From Flavobacterium sp. (GTDB lineage: Bacteria; Bacteroidota; Bacteroidia; Flavobacteriales; Flavobacteriaceae): a DNA stretch of 14,623 bases. A program made the position numbers and the translations under genes. The stretch spans positions 1-14,623 of the forward strand of contig JAHRWO010000032.1 in assembly GCA_019105125.1 (NCBI GenBank). Reading direction: 5' to 3'. A model generated the notes under the pieces. It searched no databases. It worked only from the letters and a program-made list of their open reading frames with translations, and was not told where the DNA came from. Positions 1-7,458 of the stretch are shown here, piece by piece. Within the stretch, counting starts at the first letter, position 1. Each line of letters begins with the position of its first letter.

Positions 1-2
1 AA

Positions 3-1466
3 CGTTTGAAAGATATGCCAGTTACCGTGAGTTATTTGAACCGATTTAGAACTGCGAAACAAAAAGCCGATACGCTTCAAAAATTGCAAGAAGGAAAAGT
101 CGATATTTTGATTGGAACACATCAATTGGTCAATAAAAATGTGGTATTTAAAGATTTAGGTTTGTTGATTATCGACGAAGAACAAAAGTTCGGTGTCAAC
201 GTAAAAGACAAATTGAAAACTATTGCTACGAATGTCGATACGTTGACTTTAACTGCTACTCCGATTCCGAGAACGTTGCAGTTTTCGTTGATGGCGGCAC
301 GAGATTTATCAGTAATTACAACGCCTCCACCAAATCGTTATCCGATTGAAACGCAAGTCATTCGTTTTAATGAAGAAGTGATTCGTGATGCGGTTTCATA
401 TGAAATTCAACGTGGTGGCCAAGTTTATTTCATCAATAACCGAATTGAAAACATCAAAGAAGTTGCCGGAATGATTCAACGTTTGGTGCCAGGCGCAAAA
501 GTGGGCATCGGTCACGGTCAAATGGATGGGAAAAAACTAGAAGAATTAATGTTGGCTTTCATGGAAGGCGAATTTGACGTTTTGGTAGCAACCACCATTA
601 TCGAAAGCGGTTTAGATGTGCCGAATGCGAACACGATTTTCATCAACAACGCCAATAATTTCGGCTTGTCTGATTTGCACCAAATGCGTGGTCGTGTGGG
701 AAGAAGTAATAAAAAAGCGTTTTGTTATTTCATTACACCACCGTATTCGATGATGACGGGTGAAGCGCAAAAACGTATTACAGCTTTGGAACAATTTAGC
801 GAATTAGGAAGCGGTTTCAATATTGCGATGAAGGATTTGGAAATTCGTGGTGCGGGAGATTTATTAGGTGGTGAACAAAGTGGTTTTATCAACGAAATTG
901 GCTTTGATACGTACCAAAAAATCATGAACGAAGCCATTGACGAGTTGAAAGAAAACGAATTTAAAGACTTGTACCAAGAAGAGAATGACATCGAAACCAA
1001 AGAATTTGTCAAAGACATTCAAATTGATACCGATTTCGAGTTGTTATTTCCAGATGAATACATCAACAACATTACCGAACGTTTGAATTTATACAACGAA
1101 TTGAGCCAAATTAAAGACGAAGCTACGTTGCAACAATTTGAACAAAAACTAATTGATCGCTTTGGTGCTTTACCAAAACCAGCCATTGCGTTACTAAATA
1201 GCGTACGCATTAAATGGAAAGCTACCGCAATGGGAATTGAACGTTTGATGATGAAACAAGGTAAAATGGTAGGTTATTTCATTGGCGACCAACAAAGTGA
1301 TTTTTACCAAAGTAACCGTTTTATGAAAGTGCTACAATTTGCGCAACGCAACGGAAACGTGTGTAAAATAAAAGAAAAAGAAACCAAAAACGGCTTACGT
1401 TTATTACTGACTTTTGATAATGTGAAAAGTGTAAATAAGGCGTTGGAGTTGTTGGAGGGGATTTAG
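3..1466 (+). CDS. mfd: Mfd, transcription-repair coupling factor (C-terminal part, 5' end outside window)
   Basis: Mfd is an ATP-dependent DNA translocase. It removes RNA polymerase stalled at lesions and recruits UvrA for nucleotide excision repair. The open frame runs in from the left edge, so the TTG at base 6 is not a real start. About 487 of the usual 1,100-1,150 residues are present. Visible helicase motifs, numbered from the TTG: IGTHQL (36-41), the Walker B box DEEQ (57-60), TLTATPIPRT (81-90), the motif V region VATTIIESGLDVPNANT (194-210) and motif VI QMRGRVGRS (226-234). The RGAGDLLGGEQSG segment (281-293) is typical of Mfd/RecG proteins, and the last ~150 residues look like the Mfd C-terminal domain. 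The UvrB-like region, RNA-polymerase-binding domain and Walker A lie upstream, out of view. The gene ends 15 nt before the lipoprotein gene. Confidence 0.95.
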   Translation, partial: RLKDMPVTVSYLNRFRTAKQKADTLQKLQEGKVDILIGTHQLVNKNVVFKDLGLLIIDEEQKFGVNVKDKLKTIATNVDTLTLTATPIPRTLQFSLMAARDLSVITTPPPNRYPIETQVIRFNEEVIRDAVSYEIQRGGQVYFINNRIENIKEVAGMIQRLVPGAKVGIGHGQMDGKKLEELMLAFMEGEFDVLVATTIIESGLDVPNANTIFINNANNFGLSDLHQMRGRVGRSNKKAFCYFITPPYSMMTGEAQKRITALEQFSELGSGFNIAMKDLEIRGAGDLLGGEQSGFINEIGFDTYQKIMNEAIDELKENEFKDLYQEENDIETKEFVKDIQIDTDFELLFPDEYINNITERLNLYNELSQIKDEATLQQFEQKLIDRFGALPKPAIALLNSVRIKWKATAMGIERLMMKQGKMVGYFIGDQQSDFYQSNRFMKVLQFAQRNGNVCKIKEKETKNGLRLLLTFDNVKSVNKALELLEGI

Positions 1467-1481
1467 AAAATAATTTTACTT

Positions 1482-2135
1482 ATGAAAAAATCAATCTTAA
1501 TTATTTTTTGTTCTATTTGTTTCTTTGCATGTACAAAAAAAGAAGGTCAAGTTGCAAACAAGCAAAATGATTGTGAAAAAATCATTGATAGTTTTTCATT
1601 TCCCGCGGATTTAGAAATTTTGGACGAAAAAAAATATATATGCGATAGTGTCTTACCTTTTATTGATAAAGGAAATAGAAAATTCTTTAATCAAATGAAA
1701 ATTACATTTTCTGACAAAAATTTTACATTGATTTCCTTTAACAGGAAGACAAAAATTTTATTTGATAAAAAAGAGAATTTACTTTTAGCATTTAAAGCTA
1801 CTGAAATAGATAACTTTTACTTTAACAAACCTGGTTATAAAGAGCATTATCCTTTAACTTTTTATGTTTTAGATGAAAAATATTTGCCTAAATATTACTT
1901 TTCAGGAAATGTAATTTCTGTTTTCAAAGATAATGTTAGATTGAAAAAATTTGAAGAATATAAAGTAGTTATGAATAATAAATTTTTGAATGATAATTAT
2001 GAAGTTTTCAACTATTCTGAATTGATTAATGTAGTAAAGGAATTAGAAAAAGATAATTATACTATAAAAGAAGATATCAGTAGTGATATTTTAAAATACT
2101 TTTACAAAGAAGAACCGATATGGGTTGAAATGTAG
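1482..2135 (+). CDS. Small lipoprotein of unknown function
   Basis: 217 residues, family not recognised. The N-terminus MKKSILIIFCSICFFAC is a lipoprotein signal peptide with Cys17 as the likely lipidated residue, so the product should sit in the cell envelope. The mature part is rich in Lys, Asp, Asn, Phe and Tyr, and has no catalytic motif I can name. Two more cysteines (31 and 54) could form a disulfide. The start is the only sensible one, because the signal peptide begins right at the ATG. It lies 15 nt after mfd and could be read from the same transcript, as I see no clear TAnnTTTG promoter in the gap. The codons are visibly more AT-rich than those of mfd or radA on either side, which would fit an accessory gene. 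Function unknown. Confidence 0.8.
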   Translation: MKKSILIIFCSICFFACTKKEGQVANKQNDCEKIIDSFSFPADLEILDEKKYICDSVLPFIDKGNRKFFNQMKITFSDKNFTLISFNRKTKILFDKKENLLLAFKATEIDNFYFNKPGYKEHYPLTFYVLDEKYLPKYYFSGNVISVFKDNVRLKKFEEYKVVMNNKFLNDNYEVFNYSELINVVKELEKDNYTIKEDISSDILKYFYKEEPIWVEM

Positions 2136-2211
2136 ATGTTGGTTTGAGAAAAACTTATCGCTCGAATTTTTTACCGCAACTATAGCGCAATTTTAGACCT
2201 GACAGGTTTAT
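2136..2211. repeat. Convergent spacer with a near-perfect palindrome
   Basis: This 76-nt spacer lies between two genes that end toward each other. Bases 2197-2207 read ACCTGACAGGT, two 5-base arms around one central A. A second short symmetrical piece, CTATAG, lies inside ACCGCAACTATAGCGC (about 2172-2187). Neither forms a normal terminator: the palindrome has a one-base loop and no T-tract. It may be a copy of a short dispersed intergenic repeat or a protein-binding site. This is inference. Confidence 0.35.
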
Positions 2212-2556
2212 TTATCCTCTAAACAAATCATTAAAATCTCGTTTTTCTTTTAATTTCTTCAACTTTTTCTTGTCTTGAATATTAAAAGTTAATAGCATAA
2301 TTGCACAAAGTACGATGTAAGAAACTGCAACAACAGTATAACATAACGGATAGTTGTAATCAAAAAATTCAATTAAAGATTCATATTTTGTTCTATTGTA
2401 TTTACTGTATCTGGTGTATTCTGGAGCAATTAATGTTACTAAAACACCAATTACAATTATCCTAAGCCAATATTTTTTATAATAATTGGGACGGTTTTCT
2501 AATTCTTGAATTTGGTAATCAAGACTTTTTAATCTTCGTTCTTTTAAATCACTCAT
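2212..2556 (-). CDS. Small two-helix inner-membrane protein, unknown function
   Basis: 114 residues, family not recognised. A basic, charged N-terminal stretch (1-29, possibly helical) is followed by a hydrophobic helix at about 31-45, then a short polar, Tyr-rich loop. A second helix spans about 70-91, and the protein ends in a Lys/Glu-rich tail (92-112). The hydrophobic pattern fits a small membrane protein with both ends on the same side, and the positive charges at each end suggest cytoplasmic termini. The ATG lies 2 nt after the radA stop, so it is almost certainly the last gene of the leftward panC-panD-radA run and is translated by coupling. It has no Shine-Dalgarno sequence. No terminator is visible downstream. 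It is more AT-rich than radA and may be lineage-specific. Confidence 0.75.
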   Translation of the reverse strand: MSDLKERRLKSLDYQIQELENRPNYYKKYWLRIIVIGVLVTLIAPEYTRYSKYNRTKYESLIEFFDYNYPLCYTVVAVSYIVLCAIMLLTFNIQDKKKLKKLKEKRDFNDLFRG

Positions 2557-2558
2557 AA

Positions 2559-3920
2559 TTACCCAAACAACTCACTCACCACATCTTCAATCTTGGCCAC
2601 TAAAACAATTTTGATTCCGGTGTTTTTCAACGAAATTTTGTTGTGTTTGGAAACAAAAATGGTCGTAAATCCTAATTTTTCTGCTTCTTGAATGCGTTGT
2701 TCAATGCGGTTAACGGGTCTAATTTCACCTGAAAGTCCAACTTCTCCGGCAAAGCAAAAACCTTCTGCAATGGCAATGTCTTCGTTTGAGGATAAAATAG
2801 CAGCCACAACAGCTAAATCAATCGCGGTGTCTTCTACAGAAATTCCGCCAGTTACATTTAAGAAAACGTCTTTGGTGCCTAATCGAAAACCAGCGCGTTT
2901 TTCTAAAACGGCTAAAATCATGTTCAAGCGTTTGGCGTTGTAACCCGTTGTGCTTCTTTGTGGTGTTCCGTAAACTGCGGTGCTTACTAACGCCTGAATT
3001 TCAATCATCAACGGACGCATACCTTCTAAAGTAGTAGCAATTGCAGTTCCTGAAAGTTGCTCGTCTTTATGCGAAATCAAAATCTCGGATGGATTATCCA
3101 CTTCGCGTAAACCAGAACCTTGCATTTCGTAAATTCCTAACTCGGCAGTAGAACCAAAACGGTTTTTTAAGGAACGCAAAATGCGGTACACGTGATTTCG
3201 ATCGCCTTCAAATTGTAAAACAGTATCGACCATGTGTTCCAAAATCTTAGGTCCAGCAATGGTTCCGTCTTTAGTAATGTGTCCAATTAATAGAACAGGC
3301 ACATTGGATTCTTTCGCATATTTAATCAACTCTGCCGTACATTCTCTAATTTGAGAAATACTTCCCGCAGACGATTCGATATAATCGGTATGTAAAGTTT
3401 GAATCGAATCGATAATTACAATATCGGGTTCAATTTCTAAAATTTGACGAAAGATATTTTGGGTTTTGGTTTCGGTTAAAATGTAGCAATTATCGCCGGT
3501 TGAGGTAATACGTTCGGCACGCATTTTAATTTGCTTTTGGCTTTCTTCTCCCGAAACATAAAGGGTTTTATAAGGTAATTTTAAAGCAATTTGCAACAGC
3601 AACGTACTTTTTCCAATTCCTGGTTCACCACCTAACAAAGTCAAGGAACCTGGGACTAATCCGCCACCTAAAACCCGATTCAACTCGTTATCAGTCGTGT
3701 TCAATCGGATTTCTTGTGCGGTGTCTATTTCTTTTACAAGTAAAGGTTTTGTAACTGCTTTAGAAGTAGCTGTTGTGGTTTTCCAAGCTACTTTTTCTTC
3801 TTTTTGAACCAATTCTTCTACAATGGTATTCCATTCTTTACAGGCATTACATTGACCTTGCCATTTTGAATATTGGGTGCCACAATTTTGGCAAAAGAAA
3901 GCCGTTTTTACTTTACTCAT
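2559..3920 (-). CDS. radA: RadA, DNA repair/recombination ATPase
   Basis: RadA (Sms) is a RecA-like hexameric ATPase that helps process recombination intermediates and branch migration. It has 453 residues, the usual length. An N-terminal C4 zinc finger (Cys10, Cys13, Cys24, Cys27) is followed by a RecA-type core. The core has Walker A GEPGIGKST (98-106), Walker B DIVIID (166-171) and the RadA-specific KNRFG motif (252-256). A Lon-protease-like domain fills about 290-450. It lacks a recognisable Lon catalytic Ser, as is normal for RadA, so no protease activity is expected. The ATG falls directly before the zinc finger. The gene starts 6 nt after the hydrolase-like gene and ends 2 nt before the small membrane protein, so it is read as part of the leftward run that begins at panC. 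Confidence 0.97.
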   Translation of the reverse strand: MSKVKTAFFCQNCGTQYSKWQGQCNACKEWNTIVEELVQKEEKVAWKTTTATSKAVTKPLLVKEIDTAQEIRLNTTDNELNRVLGGGLVPGSLTLLGGEPGIGKSTLLLQIALKLPYKTLYVSGEESQKQIKMRAERITSTGDNCYILTETKTQNIFRQILEIEPDIVIIDSIQTLHTDYIESSAGSISQIRECTAELIKYAKESNVPVLLIGHITKDGTIAGPKILEHMVDTVLQFEGDRNHVYRILRSLKNRFGSTAELGIYEMQGSGLREVDNPSEILISHKDEQLSGTAIATTLEGMRPLMIEIQALVSTAVYGTPQRSTTGYNAKRLNMILAVLEKRAGFRLGTKDVFLNVTGGISVEDTAIDLAVVAAILSSNEDIAIAEGFCFAGEVGLSGEIRPVNRIEQRIQEAEKLGFTTIFVSKHNKISLKNTGIKIVLVAKIEDVVSELFG

Positions 3921-3926
3921 TGGGTG

Positions 3927-5135
3927 TTATTCTTGTTTTTTTTCTTCTGTTGGTATCTCAGTAGGAACTTTCGCTGGAGCTTCTTCCGTTGGTTTGTCTG
4001 GTTTTCCTTTTAAAGCTTCCGCACGATTCATCATAAAATCTTTTGTAATCTCACGAATTGCTTCTTGTGAAAATGCTTTTTGATAGCTTTTTATTGCTTT
4101 TTTGTAGTTCCCAGTTTTTTCAAAATATAGTGCTTCATGATAAGTGCCTAATGTTGTTTTTGGATAATGTTTGTTAGCAAAATCACTCAATGGCATTAAT
4201 TCGTTGTATGCTTTATTTTTAAGAATAGCAGCTTCAATGGCTTTAAAATCAGACAATCTTGGTTTTATTTTAAAACCAAATTTTTTTTCTAATTCTTCAT
4301 ATTTTGCAATCAAATAATCAGTATAACCTGAATCTAATTTTAAAATTTTATCTTGGAATTCTAACATTGAAATGGGTTGGTAACCATCAAAAATAAAGTA
4401 AATAGCATTTGGAATTGCTTTAGCTACTAAAGAATAATGCGAAGCACCTTTGAAAGTATCATTTTGATATTTGAAAGTTGGGTTAGGAATGGCTTTAACA
4501 TTTGCGTCTAATTCCACTGCTTTTTCATTTATTTTTTTTAAATCGCCTTCACTTGTTGCTTGATAATAGAAAACAGGTTTGGTCATTTTAGCCAAACGTT
4601 CTGCTACACGTTTTTCCATTTCTGGTGCCATTTCTGGTGCTAATGAAATGTAGGCATTAAAAATTGGGTTGTCTTTGTACAAATAAAAGTTTAAGAAACC
4701 GGCTGTAGTATCGTGACCTGCAATCATTCGGAAAGGAAGCGTTCGGTATTTTTTATCGATGTAAGGATATAATTCTTGGCCAATGAATTCGAAAAAATCC
4801 GCTCCAGAACCTGAAGGAAACCCCGCTTCATCAAATTCGCAATCTGCAAATCGTGTTTCTCCATAATTTTGGTTGATTCCTATGAGAATCATTTCAGGTA
4901 AATCATCCCAATAACTTCCATATTTTAAAATACCATCAAATGGATCTAGCAAGTATTCACCATCGAAAACTATAAATGTTGGATATTTTTTTTCGGGACT
5001 AGATTCGTAAGATGGAGGTGTGATCACCGTGAATGTTCTAGTGCCAATTTTCTTAGATTCGATTGATTCAGGAATGCGTTGTGCAAAAGTTGTAGATAAA
5101 GCAAAAAGGCTGATAATTAAAAATTTTAATTTCAT
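3927..5135 (-). CDS. Secreted alpha/beta-hydrolase (esterase D-like) protein with Asp at the nucleophile position
   Basis: 402 residues from the ATG at 5135. A TTG 30 nt upstream would add ten residues in front of a clean signal peptide (MKLKFLIISLFALSTTFA, cleavage before QR), so I reject it. Numbering here is from the ATG. The body resembles the putative-esterase family (COG2819/EstD type): a VFDGEYLLD segment, then ILIGINQNYGETR, then DFFEFIGQELYPYIDKKYRT. The nucleophile elbow, normally GHSxGG, reads GHDTTAG (about 140-146), with Asp142 in place of Ser. A candidate catalytic His is kept in GASHYSLV (His233). About 330-360 looks like a TPR-type helix pair, and the last ~25 residues are a Pro/Thr/Glu/Lys-rich tail. 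The product is likely periplasmic or exported. It may be inactive, or may use Asp as nucleophile as epoxide hydrolases do. It lies 6 nt upstream of radA. Confidence 0.85.
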   Translation of the reverse strand: MKLKFLIISLFALSTTFAQRIPESIESKKIGTRTFTVITPPSYESSPEKKYPTFIVFDGEYLLDPFDGILKYGSYWDDLPEMILIGINQNYGETRFADCEFDEAGFPSGSGADFFEFIGQELYPYIDKKYRTLPFRMIAGHDTTAGFLNFYLYKDNPIFNAYISLAPEMAPEMEKRVAERLAKMTKPVFYYQATSEGDLKKINEKAVELDANVKAIPNPTFKYQNDTFKGASHYSLVAKAIPNAIYFIFDGYQPISMLEFQDKILKLDSGYTDYLIAKYEELEKKFGFKIKPRLSDFKAIEAAILKNKAYNELMPLSDFANKHYPKTTLGTYHEALYFEKTGNYKKAIKSYQKAFSQEAIREITKDFMMNRAEALKGKPDKPTEEAPAKVPTEIPTEEKKQE

Positions 5136-5174
5136 TTTAGTGATGGTTTCAAAATAGATTAGCAATTTACTAAT

Positions 5175-6137
5175 TTATTTTTTATTTAAAAGTGGTAAAA
5201 GTAAATAAGATAACAGACCTAAGAAAATGGTTAATAACGTTTGAGAAACCCAAATTAAATATCCAAAGGCAGTTCCAATTCCCTCTGAAATTCCGTATAA
5301 ACTAAATATAGAAGCTACGGCAAGAGGGTAAGCTCCTAAGCCACCATTAGTAAATCCTACAGCTAAAGTTCCAAAAATGAATCCCATTACCACAATATCA
5401 AAACTAATTTCAGAAGTTTCGGGTAAGGCAAATATGGTTACATAAAACATTGCTAAATAGGAGAACCAAATGAAAAATGAATGAAAAATGTATTTCCATT
5501 TGTCTTTCATTTTTAGGACACTTTGCATGCCTTCGATTAGGCCAGATAGTTTTTGTTTAAGTTTTAAAATGATACTCCATTCGGCATAAATCCAAATGAG
5601 AATAAAGAGGATAAAAAGCACAAAACCAGCAACTAGAAGTCCAATTAATGTTTCAAACTGAACGCCATTGTTGATTAGATATTGGTACAGAGTGTCAAAT
5701 TGTAATAAAAAACCAATGGCAACAAAAAGTAAAAAAATCAACATATCAACAATTCGTTCGGCAACGATGGTTCCAAACGCCTTGTCAAACGGCACTCCTT
5801 CATATTTTTTTAATAAAGCGGCTCTTGAAATTTCGCCCGAGCGAGGAATAGTTAAGTTGATTAAATAAGAAACACAAACGGTCAGTAGGTCGTTGTGAAA
5901 TTTAGTTTTATATCCGAGATGTTGTAAAGCAAATTTCCATCGATAGGCACGCGACCAAAATCCGAAAAGTGCTATAAAAAGGGATAAATAAATGTAAAAA
6001 TAATTGGCTTTTATGAAGCTGATTTTAATTTTTTCTAATTCGTCAGATGAAAGTGTTGTGTATTGATAATAGATAATACCTAACCCAATTAACAAAGGGA
6101 TAGTTAGGCTTAAAAATTTTCTGATACGGGTTTTCAA
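5175..6137 (-). CDS. UPF0104 / LPG-synthase-type flippase-like membrane protein, TTG start
   Basis: 320 residues with about eight hydrophobic helices (roughly 8-24, 46-62, 84-97, 131-147, 163-184, 219-237, 246-268, 286-315). The family is the lysylphosphatidylglycerol-synthase transmembrane domain (PF03706/TIGR00374), flippase-like inner-membrane proteins. Family-typical stretches are IPRSGEISRAALL (97-109), GTIVAERIVDML (122-133) and the Gly-rich GFTNGGLGAYP (261-271). The soluble aminoacyl-transferase domain of MprF is absent, so it is not a full LPG synthase, and its substrate is unknown. The start is TTG: a stop lies in frame three codons upstream, and the next Met is at about residue 132, after three or more predicted membrane helices. 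The TTG follows the panD stop after a single nucleotide, suggesting coupled translation. The next gene, the hydrolase-like protein, begins about 39 nt downstream. Confidence 0.9.
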   Translation of the reverse strand: MKTRIRKFLSLTIPLLIGLGIIYYQYTTLSSDELEKIKISFIKANYFYIYLSLFIALFGFWSRAYRWKFALQHLGYKTKFHNDLLTVCVSYLINLTIPRSGEISRAALLKKYEGVPFDKAFGTIVAERIVDMLIFLLFVAIGFLLQFDTLYQYLINNGVQFETLIGLLVAGFVLFILFILIWIYAEWSIILKLKQKLSGLIEGMQSVLKMKDKWKYIFHSFFIWFSYLAMFYVTIFALPETSEISFDIVVMGFIFGTLAVGFTNGGLGAYPLAVASIFSLYGISEGIGTAFGYLIWVSQTLLTIFLGLLSYLLLPLLNKK

Positions 6138-6138
6138 A

Positions 6139-6489
6139 TTACGTTAAAGAGTTATCTTTTTCGTTTGGAAACACTAAAGTTGGTTTGAATTTTTTTGCTT
6201 CTTCAAAGCCCATAATTCCGTACGAAATGATGATAATGATATCGCCGCGATGCACCTTTCTTGCTGCTGGTCCGTTAAGGGTTATTTCACCTGAATTTCT
6301 TGGTCCTTTGATAGCATAAGTTTCTAATCGTTCACCATTGTTGATGTTAACGATTTGAACTTTTTCACCCTCAATAATGTTAGAAGCTTCCATAAGAGCT
6401 TCATCGATAGTGATACTTCCAATGTAATTCAAATCGGCACCTGTTACGGTAACTCTATGAATTTTTGATTTTACTACTTGAATTTGCAT
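6139..6489 (-). CDS. panD: Aspartate 1-decarboxylase (PanD proenzyme)
   Basis: PanD converts L-aspartate to beta-alanine, which PanC joins to pantoate. It is cytoplasmic and made as a proenzyme that cleaves itself to form a pyruvoyl group. The cleavage site Gly24-Ser25 is present (YIGSITID), as are Lys9 and the Thr57-Tyr58 pair that match the E. coli active site. [12 protein letters not shown] (72-83) is also typical of the family. At 116 residues it is close to the usual ~120. It follows panC after 13 nt, the expected pairing in one operon, and its stop is one base from the TTG of the membrane protein. No PanZ/PanM-type maturation factor is visible here, in keeping with Bacteroidota, where cleavage is thought to be spontaneous. 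That last point is family knowledge and inference. Confidence 0.96.
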   Translation of the reverse strand: MQIQVVKSKIHRVTVTGADLNYIGSITIDEALMEASNIIEGEKVQIVNINNGERLETYAIKGPRNSGEITLNGPAARKVHRGDIIIIISYGIMGFEEAKKFKPTLVFPNEKDNSLT

Positions 6490-6502
6490 GATGCAAAGGT
6501 AA

Positions 6503-7351
6503 TTAATTTAGTGAAATATTATCAATTAATCGAATATTCTCTATAAAAATTGCTATAAAACCTCGGTATTTTTTGTTGGCTTCTTTTTCGGAAATAGGCA
6601 AAAGTGTTGTTTCATCAGCAATTTCAAAATATTCCAATTCAAATTCAGGATGTTTTTTGAATTCGTTTTCTACAAATTGTATGGTGTTTTCGACTGAATT
6701 ATTTTGAAAAAACGCTTTAGCGGTATTTAAGATTTGAAAAATAACAGCCGCTTTTTCTTTGGCCTCAACAGATAATCTTTCGTTTCTCGAACTCATAGCT
6801 AAACCATTAGTTTCGCGATGAATAGGGCAGCCAATTACTTCTACAGGCATGTTGTACTTAGTTACTAATTTCTTAACAATTTGTAATTGTTGGAAGTCTT
6901 TTTCTCCAAAATAAGCTTTATTGGGTTTTATGATTTCAAACAATCTTTTTACAATAGTTCCTACACCATCAAAATGTCCTGGGCGATGTTTGCCTTCCAT
7001 TTGATTTTCTAGACCATCATAATTAAAAATTTCTGAAACGGTATTTCCTTCATAAATATCGGCTACTTCAGGTGCATAAACAATGATGTTGTTGCTAAGT
7101 TCTTTCATAATTTGTACATCACGTTCTAATGTTCTCGGATATTTATCGAGGTCTTCCGCATTATTAAATTGAGTAGGATTTACAAAAATACTCATTACGG
7201 TTACATCGTTTTCAGAAAGTGATTTCTCTAGTAACGAAAGGTGTCCATTGTGTAAAGCTCCCATTGTAGGAACAAACCCAATAGATTTATTTTGGTGGAT
7301 TAAAGGGCTTAAAAAAGCGCTTAAATCAGACTTTTTATTAAAAATGAGCAT
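6503..7351 (-). CDS. panC: Pantothenate synthetase (pantoate--beta-alanine ligase)
   Basis: PanC joins pantoate and beta-alanine, using ATP, to make pantothenate, the precursor of coenzyme A. It is cytoplasmic. The 282 residues match the normal length. The ATP-binding HxGH motif is present in [10 protein letters not shown] (28-37; His34, His37). FGEKDFQQ (148-155) and the MSSRN loop (186-190), which plays the KMSKS role, are also intact. FVNPTQF (57-62) is typical of the family. The ATG at 7351 is the first codon of the leftward six-gene run and lies about 24 nt from a TAnnTTTG -7 box on the same strand. PanD, which supplies its beta-alanine, is encoded next, 13 nt downstream. Confidence 0.97.
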   Translation of the reverse strand: MLIFNKKSDLSAFLSPLIHQNKSIGFVPTMGALHNGHLSLLEKSLSENDVTVMSIFVNPTQFNNAEDLDKYPRTLERDVQIMKELSNNIIVYAPEVADIYEGNTVSEIFNYDGLENQMEGKHRPGHFDGVGTIVKRLFEIIKPNKAYFGEKDFQQLQIVKKLVTKYNMPVEVIGCPIHRETNGLAMSSRNERLSVEAKEKAAVIFQILNTAKAFFQNNSVENTIQFVENEFKKHPEFELEYFEIADETTLLPISEKEANKKYRGFIAIFIENIRLIDNISLN

Positions 7352-7374
7352 TTATATCTTGATTAAATCAGGTG

Positions 7375-7382
7375 CAAACTTA
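7375..7382 (-). promoter_or_regulatory. Predicted -7 box of the panC-panD-radA run
   Basis: On the minus strand this reads TAAGTTTG followed by CA, an exact match to the Bacteroidota/Flavobacterium -7 consensus TAnnTTTG. The panC ATG lies about 24 nt downstream, which gives a short leader. No good TTG (-33) element stands at the usual 17-23 nt spacing; the closest is a TGG. Confidence 0.6.
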
Positions 7383-7413
7383 CTATTTTAGTAGATAAAT
7401 CCATAAAATTTTG

Positions 7414-7421
7414 TAATTTTG
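7414..7421 (+). promoter_or_regulatory. Predicted -7 box of the glycogen-synthase-like/DUF4270/glmS unit
   Basis: Reads TAATTTTG followed by CA, an exact match to TAnnTTTG. The start codon lies 37 nt downstream. No clean TTG sits at the expected -33 spacing. Its -7 box is about 31 nt from the oppositely directed panC box, so the two promoters probably overlap in their upstream parts. Confidence 0.6.
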
Positions 7422-7458
7422 CATGGTTTTTTAAACCAATAATTAACTAGAATACATT

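Noticed and set aside
725..1210. Open frames on the strand opposite mfd (and similar ones inside radA, the UPF0104 gene and glmS)
   Set aside because: They lie wholly inside well-supported genes, have no recognisable motifs, and look like codon-bias shadows.
2136..2211. Intrinsic terminator between the convergent genes
   Set aside because: The palindrome has a one-base loop and no T-tract follows on either strand.
2559..3060. Protease activity in the Lon-like domain of RadA
   Set aside because: The Lon-type catalytic Ser motif is not present, as is normal for RadA.
5136..5165. A longer start (TTG at 5165) for the hydrolase-like protein
   Set aside because: It would put ten extra residues before a clean signal peptide; the ATG at 5135 is better.
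5136..5174. Possible internal promoter (CTATTTTG) before the hydrolase-like gene
   Set aside because: It misses the TAnnTTTG spacing by one base and has no clear -33 partner.
6494..6501. Minus-strand TACCTTTG just before panD, matching the -7 consensus
   Set aside because: It ends only 4 nt from the panD ATG, so it would give a leaderless transcript, and panD already follows panC by 13 nt. Probably chance in AT-rich DNA.
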